DNA of 9,659 bases from Gallionellaceae bacterium (lineage in GTDB: Bacteria > Pseudomonadota > Gammaproteobacteria > Burkholderiales > Gallionellaceae), in assembly GCA_030690855.1 (NCBI GenBank), contig JAUYFR010000241.1:1-9659 (forward strand), read 5' to 3'. Shown here in pieces: positions 6,310 to 9,659 of the stretch. A model generated the notes under the pieces. That model was not told where the DNA came from. It did not search any database and saw only the letters and a list, made by a program, of their open reading frames with translations. Each line of letters begins with the position of its first letter. Position 1 is the stretch's first letter. Position numbers and translations under genes: made by a program.

Positions 6310-7584
6310 ATGACCCGATACCTGCAACTTTTTTTCACTCTAGGGCTGCTAAGCATGAACACACTCGCTATTGCCAATGACAGCGTCGTTCTGGGAATGG
6401 GCTGCTTCTGGGGCGCCGAAAAACACATGAGCGAGCTGCCCGGAGTCATTGCCGTCGAAAGCGGCTACGCCAACGGCGACATCGCCGGCGACTATGAGAC
6501 CGTTCGCGCGCACGAAACTGCCCTGCAACGTGGCCAGAGCAATAAACGCAATCACGCCGAAGTGGTCAAAGTTACGTTTGATCCGGCCAAGGCAAGCCTC
6601 GCAACCGTGCTGACTCGATTCTGGGAAAGCCACGACCCAACGCAAGGTAACCGCCAAGGCAACGACATCGGCAGCAACTATCGCAGCGCCATCTACACCG
6701 GCAATGCAGCACAGCAAGCTATCGCGCTTAAAACACGCGATGTCTATCAGGCCGCACTAACGAAAGCCGGTTACAAAACCATCACTACCGAAATCGCCCC
6801 GCTGAAAAAATACTTTTCCGCCGAGGAGTATCACCAGCACTACCTGAAGAAAAATCCCAATGGCTATTGCGGACTAGGCGGCACGGGGGTGCGTTATCCC
6901 GGCGTGACAGTAGCGCAAGCTCCCGCCAGGCCGAACATCAAACCGCTAGACCCTAAAACATTAAATGTAAAACGCCAGCTGATTATTTTTGAGGCCGAAG
7001 ATTGCGGCTACTGCAAGCAATTCAAGGCAGAAATTCTCGATCATTGGCGATCTGAAGTAGCCGTGGCACGGACTCTCAGCAGCAAACCACCCGAGGGCTG
7101 GACACTGGAAAGCGCGGTGTTTGCCACACCCACTATCGTGTTATTTGAAAACGGTAAAGAGGTCTCACGTTTCACCGGCTATAACGGCGAACAACCGCGT
7201 TTCTGGAAATGGCTGGGCTATTATCTGCTCACTCCCGCTCAGCAAAAAATCGCCTTTGAACAGGGCACCGAGCGCCCCGGCACCGGTTCGTATCTGGATG
7301 AAAAGCGTCCCGGCACTTTTGTCGATCCGATCACCGGAGCGCCCTTGTTCCGTAGCGATGCCAAATTTGACAGTGACACCGGCTGGCCGAGCTTCTTCAA
7401 CCCGGTCAAAGGAGCACTCATCGAACAAGTCGATAGCTCTCTCGGCATGCGTCGTGTCGAGGTTAAGAGCGCCAGCTCGGGCATCCATCTCGGCCACGTA
7501 TTCAACGACGGCCCACCACCGAGCGGCAAGCGCTATTGCATCAATGGTAACGTGCTGAAATTTGTTCCCGACCCCAAGCCCTAG
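6310..7584 (+). CDS. msrAB: Exported MsrA-thioredoxin-MsrB methionine sulfoxide reductase fusion
   Basis: A 424-residue protein that should reduce both S- and R-methionine sulfoxide in periplasmic proteins. Residues 1-22 form a Sec signal peptide (hydrophobic YLQLFFTLGLL, cleavage after AIA22). MsrA covers about 25-198, with the nucleophile in GCFWG (C32) and the resolving cysteine in NPNGYC (C187). A thioredoxin-like domain follows (about 220-310), with CGYC (C232, C235) and the cis-proline motif ATPTIVLF (P274). MsrB is about 315-420, with GWPSF, HLGHVF and the nucleophile in RYCIN (C410). MsrB lacks both zinc CxxC pairs and has Thr357 where a resolving cysteine often sits. These five cysteines are the only ones. 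Neisseria PilB has thioredoxin-MsrA-MsrB order, so the order here differs. GGAG (6301-6304) lies 5 bases before the ATG. Confidence 0.94.
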   Translation: MTRYLQLFFTLGLLSMNTLAIANDSVVLGMGCFWGAEKHMSELPGVIAVESGYANGDIAGDYETVRAHETALQRGQSNKRNHAEVVKVTFDPAKASLATVLTRFWESHDPTQGNRQGNDIGSNYRSAIYTGNAAQQAIALKTRDVYQAALTKAGYKTITTEIAPLKKYFSAEEYHQHYLKKNPNGYCGLGGTGVRYPGVTVAQAPARPNIKPLDPKTLNVKRQLIIFEAEDCGYCKQFKAEILDHWRSEVAVARTLSSKPPEGWTLESAVFATPTIVLFENGKEVSRFTGYNGEQPRFWKWLGYYLLTPAQQKIAFEQGTERPGTGSYLDEKRPGTFVDPITGAPLFRSDAKFDSDTGWPSFFNPVKGALIEQVDSSLGMRRVEVKSASSGIHLGHVFNDGPPPSGKRYCINGNVLKFVPDPKP

Positions 7585-7614
7585 CGTAGGATTGTATTTT
7601 GTTGAAACCTAATG

Positions 7615-7634
7615 TGCTCTGCAGGAGCAGTTTT
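7615..7634 (+). terminator. Weak hairpin with a short T tract after msrAB
   Basis: TGCTC (7615-7619) and GAGCA (7625-7629) with a 5-base loop are followed by GTTTT. The stem is short, and the T tract runs into the stop codon of the convergent ubiA gene. It is at best a weak terminator; a better hairpin lies at 7701-7735. Confidence 0.3.
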
Positions 7635-8496
7635 AACGCATCACATAGTCCAACGCAATTCCCACAAACACCGCCGCACCAAACCAGTTGTTATGTAGAA
7701 AAGCCGCGAAGCATTTTTCGCGGCTTCTTTCTTTAATCAAACCGTAGTGATAAAACGTGATCCCCTCAGCCACAATCAGTCCGGCAAAAAACGCCAGTCC
7801 TAACCCTGCCATTAATCCCGCCACCGCAAGCAAAGTAAGTGTGATGCCATAGCAAGCCATCACCGCAATCACATCGTATTTGCCAAAAAACAATGCCGAA
7901 GAATGAATGCCGAGATGAATGTCATCATCGCGATCGACCATCGCATATTCGGTGTCGTAAGCAATCGCCCAAAATACATTTGCCAGCAACAACACCCAAG
8001 CCACCGCCGGCACATCCCCTAAGGTTGCGGCAAACGCCATCGGGATACCAAAGCCAAATGCAATACCAAGATACGCCTGGGGAATAGCAAAAAAACGCTT
8101 TGTAAAAGGATAACTGGCCGCCAAAAATATGGCAGGAATTGAGAGTAGCAGGGTCAACCGATTCAATGGAAGAATGAGTAGAAATGCGATGATCGACAAA
8201 CCCGCAGCGAGCAATAACGCCTCGCGCGTGCTCACCTTACCGCTAGTGATTGGCCTATCTTTGGTGCGCTTCACATGCTTATCAATATCGCGATCAGCAT
8301 AATCGTTAATTACGCAACCCGCAGAGCGCATCAGCACAGTACCCAAAGTAAAAATACCGACAATCAGCCAATTGGGATGCCCTGCACTCGCAATCCACAG
8401 CCCCCAAAGCGTTGGCCAGAACAACAGCAAAATACCAATGGGGCGATGCAGGCGGGCGAGTTGAAAGTAGAGATGTAAACGTTCGGTGAGATTCAT
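7633..8496 (-). CDS. ubiA: 4-hydroxybenzoate polyprenyltransferase (UbiA)
   Basis: A 287-residue polytopic inner-membrane enzyme that attaches the polyprenyl tail to 4-hydroxybenzoate in ubiquinone synthesis. Both magnesium-diphosphate motifs are intact: NDYADRDID (N64, D65, D68, D72) and [13 protein letters not shown] (D181-D192). The N-terminus [19 protein letters not shown] is a UbiA signature, and long hydrophobic stretches between the motifs fit eight or nine membrane helices. The length matches the family. There is no strong Shine-Dalgarno site before the ATG at 8496. The S24-like gene ends 57 bases upstream on the same strand, so co-transcription is possible. The 3' coding part carries a 10-bp inverted repeat (7701-7726). 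Ubiquinone use fits a respiring proteobacterium. Confidence 0.96.
   Translation of the reverse strand: MNLTERLHLYFQLARLHRPIGILLLFWPTLWGLWIASAGHPNWLIVGIFTLGTVLMRSAGCVINDYADRDIDKHVKRTKDRPITSGKVSTREALLLAAGLSIIAFLLILPLNRLTLLLSIPAIFLAASYPFTKRFFAIPQAYLGIAFGFGIPMAFAATLGDVPAVAWVLLLANVFWAIAYDTEYAMVDRDDDIHLGIHSSALFFGKYDVIAVMACYGITLTLLAVAGLMAGLGLAFFAGLIVAEGITFYHYGLIKERSREKCFAAFLHNNWFGAAVFVGIALDYVMR
7701..7735 (+). terminator. Terminator-like hairpin for msrAB inside the ubiA coding sequence
   Basis: AAGCCGCGAA (7701-7710) and TTCGCGGCTT (7717-7726) form a perfect 10-bp GC-rich stem with a 6-base loop, followed on the + strand by CTTTCTTTAA. This is a good intrinsic terminator shape for transcripts leaving msrAB, 117 bases after its stop. 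On the other strand the same bases encode residues S-R-E-K-C-F-A-A of UbiA (about 258-265) and are followed by TTTTC. The structure is directly seen; termination is inferred. Confidence 0.55.
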
Positions 8497-8553
8497 GAGC
8501 CGATTTTAACTCAGCTCAGCACTGTAAACTGCACATACAAACTAAGGCCAAGC

Positions 8554-8916
8554 TTAAACGTAAAACTTGGAATCCTTACGTCTCCCCGGTTTGGCTTTTT
8601 GTATCACCACCCCTTTAACCACCTCAATACCCGGTACATCTTCGCTAGGGAAATTTTCATTCAGTGCCACCAACGAGTGGCGGCCATCCTGAATACGCAT
8701 CTGACGCATGGTGTATTCGCCATGATGAAAAGCCACCACATAAGAGCCATCTTTCACCAAGCCATCCGGCTCAACAATAATGACGTCGCCCTCTGCGAAT
8801 TCCGGCATCATTGATTCGCCATGCACCATCAGCGCATAGGCTTCGCCACTACTGCATGAATCACCTTCGCTGATCTCTTCAGCCGGCATGATGGGTATGG
8901 TTTTATGTGTGCTCAT
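8554..8916 (-). CDS. Stand-alone S24 (LexA/UmuD-like) peptidase domain with Lys replaced by Arg
   Basis: A 120-residue protein made of the LexA/UmuD/CI-type S24 fold alone, with no helix-turn-helix. The nucleophile region YALMVHGESMMPEFAEGD carries Ser35, as in the SM-P motif of the family. The strand that normally bears the general-base lysine (GEFTVKK in UmuD) reads GEYTMRQM, so the lysine position holds Arg71. The N-terminal 25 residues are too short for a DNA-binding domain, and I see no clear Ala-Gly or Cys-Gly autocleavage site. The C-terminus is basic (KAKPGRRKDSK). It lies 30 bases after mazF and 57 before ubiA, all on one strand. No LexA box is visible upstream. It may be an inactive S24 domain used for binding; its role is unknown. 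Confidence 0.8.
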   Translation of the reverse strand: MSTHKTIPIMPAEEISEGDSCSSGEAYALMVHGESMMPEFAEGDVIIVEPDGLVKDGSYVVAFHHGEYTMRQMRIQDGRHSLVALNENFPSEDVPGIEVVKGVVIQKAKPGRRKDSKFYV

Positions 8917-8946
8917 TTAATCGCTTTCGTTTTTGATATTTTTAAC

Positions 8947-9342
8947 TTAGCCGGCTACTTGAATAATTTGATTTAATCGCTCACAAACCTCGGCAAATTT
9001 AGCATCAGACAGTATTTTAAGTGGATGAATTTTTGCCTTGCGCAAGCGCCAGTCAAAAGATTTAGGCTGATGGCACAACACAAAACTAATTTGCCCTGCT
9101 TTACGGCCCGATGCTTTCCCTACGGCCACAGCAAATGGATTATCTGAGTTGTATTCCGCAGTCGTCATGGGCAAGCCGATCACCAGAGAGGTCTTCTCAT
9201 TAAATACGCGTGGTGACAACACCAAAAAAGGATGCACATCGCGCATCTCTCGCCCTACCTGTGGATTGCAATCAATCCAGATAATCTCTTGCCGGTCTGG
9301 CACCCAGCGTTTTTTCGGCGCAGTTTTGGATGCGACTACCAA
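8947..9342 (-). CDS. mazF: MazF/PemK-family mRNA interferase toxin
   Basis: A 131-residue toxin of the MazF/PemK family; members cut mRNA at short sequences and are held inactive by a MazE-type antitoxin. The family fold is seen as VPDRQEIIWIDCNPQVGREM (14-33), HPFLVLSPRVFNEKTSLVIGLPMTT (37-61), NPFAV (68-72) and HQPKSFDWRLR (91-101). The catalytic threonine region PMTT is present, but the arginine that follows the substrate loop in E. coli MazF (R29, in HRP) is His37 here (VHP). The likely start is TTG at 9342, overlapping the mazE stop by 7 bases, with GGGAG 8 bases before it inside mazE; GTG at 9303 is the only other reasonable start. Translation is probably coupled to mazE. Confidence 0.88.
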   Translation of the reverse strand: MVVASKTAPKKRWVPDRQEIIWIDCNPQVGREMRDVHPFLVLSPRVFNEKTSLVIGLPMTTAEYNSDNPFAVAVGKASGRKAGQISFVLCHQPKSFDWRLRKAKIHPLKILSDAKFAEVCERLNQIIQVAG

Positions 9343-9590
9343 CGCTCTGCTCCCAAATTTTGCGTGGTCGTCATTTGCTCACCGCCATGCCGTTTTACAT
9401 CGTAAGCAGCCACTCGCTGCTCTAGTGTTAAACGAGAAACGTCTAGCGGCTTAATGACAACTTGCTCGCCCTCCACCGAAATGCGCACCCGTTGATCTGC
9501 ATGGAGATGAGCCGCCCGCGCAACCGCTGCGGGCAAACGCACCCCTAAACTGTTCCCCCACTGCTTAATATCAAGCTCAGCTTCTGACAT
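9336..9590 (-). CDS. mazE: MazE-like antitoxin (AbrB/SpoVT DNA-binding domain)
   Basis: An 84-residue antitoxin. The N-terminal swapped-hairpin DNA-binding domain is clear in IKQWGNSLGVRLPAAVARAA (8-27) and ends with GEQVVIKPL (41-49). The acidic/hydrophobic C-terminal tail LTLEQRVAAYDVKRHGGE (54-71) is the part that wraps around the toxin in this family. The frame is open upstream to 9647, but the ATG at 9590 is chosen because GGAG lies 5 bases before it and homology starts there; an upstream start would read through the operator. It precedes and overlaps mazF, the standard antitoxin-toxin order, and probably represses its own promoter through the palindrome at 9605-9630. Confidence 0.92.
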   Translation of the reverse strand: MSEAELDIKQWGNSLGVRLPAAVARAAHLHADQRVRISVEGEQVVIKPLDVSRLTLEQRVAAYDVKRHGGEQMTTTQNLGAERW

Positions 9591-9604
9591 AACTTCTCCA
9601 AAAA

Positions 9605-9630
9605 AATGTATAGACGTGAGTCTATACATT
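9605..9630. promoter_or_regulatory. Perfect palindrome, probable MazE operator
   Basis: AATGTATAGAC (9605-9615) and GTCTATACATT (9620-9630) are exact reverse complements separated by GTGA. The element lies 15 bases upstream of the mazE ATG and covers the predicted -10 box. Antitoxins of this family repress their own operons by binding such palindromes, so this is the likely operator. Confidence 0.75.
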
Positions 9631-9647
9631 AAAAGAGATCGGGGCAA
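9619..9647 (-). promoter_or_regulatory. Candidate sigma-70 promoter of mazEF
   Basis: On the minus strand, TTGCCC (9647-9642) and TAGACT (9624-9619) are spaced by 17 bases. Both boxes match consensus at four of six positions. The -10 box falls inside the palindrome, so a repressor bound there would block the polymerase. The expected leader is only about 20 bases long. Confidence 0.5.
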
Positions 9648-9659
9648 ATAAGATTTAAA

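Noticed and set aside
6349..6717. A 122-codon open frame antisense to the MsrA domain
   Set aside because: It lies entirely inside a well supported gene and shows no family motif or ribosome site.
8522..8537. A CTGT that might begin a LexA/SOS box near the S24-like gene
   Set aside because: CTGT (8522-8525) is followed 8 bases later by CATA, not ACAG, and it lies downstream of the S24-like gene, so there is no support for SOS control.
1..9659. CRISPR array, tRNA, rRNA, insertion sequence or phage genes
   Set aside because: No regularly spaced repeats, no transposase or integrase motifs and no tRNA/rRNA-like sequence were recognised on either strand.

Overview
The window looks like a chromosomal segment of a betaproteobacterium, most likely a member of the Nitrosomonadales/Gallionellaceae type, with moderate GC content. 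This rests on my recognition of the proteins and of the housekeeping neighbourhood (purD next to a TsaC gene and hemF). No rRNA, tRNA, CRISPR array, insertion sequence or prophage gene is visible, and no stretch over 300 bases lacks a gene.

Left part (1-3226, + strand): the 3' three quarters of purD (purine synthesis), a GTG-started tsaC-family gene for tRNA threonylcarbamoyladenosine formation, a 136-base gap holding two C-rich/G-rich palindromic repeats, hemF (oxygen-dependent coproporphyrinogen oxidase), and a small class I SAM methyltransferase of unknown substrate. The methyltransferase meets oxyR tail to tail with only 5 bases between them.

Middle part (3232-7584): a coherent oxidative-stress cluster. 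oxyR (- strand, with the two redox cysteines at exactly the Escherichia coli positions 199 and 208) diverges from rubrerythrin, rubredoxin and a rubredoxin reductase resembling Pseudomonas RubB. Together these can carry electrons from NAD(P)H to FAD reductase to rubredoxin to the diiron peroxidase. A signal-peptide-bearing MsrA-thioredoxin-MsrB fusion follows and would repair oxidised methionine in the periplasm. The oxyR/rubrerythrin gap contains a strong palindrome, and a 23-bp inverted repeat sits between the rubredoxin and reductase genes.

Right part (7633-9590, all - strand): mazE, mazF, a stand-alone S24/LexA-type peptidase domain and ubiA (4-hydroxybenzoate polyprenyltransferase), closely packed and possibly co-transcribed from a mazE promoter that overlaps a perfect 11-bp-arm palindrome. 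A terminator-like hairpin that could end msrAB transcription lies inside the 3' coding part of ubiA.

The points most worth a second look are the thioredoxin domain placed between MsrA and MsrB, the extra C-terminal helix with a second histidine motif in the rubrerythrin, the loss of the catalytic lysine in the S24 protein, the missing catalytic arginine in MazF, and the missing PGP motif in the TsaC-like protein.
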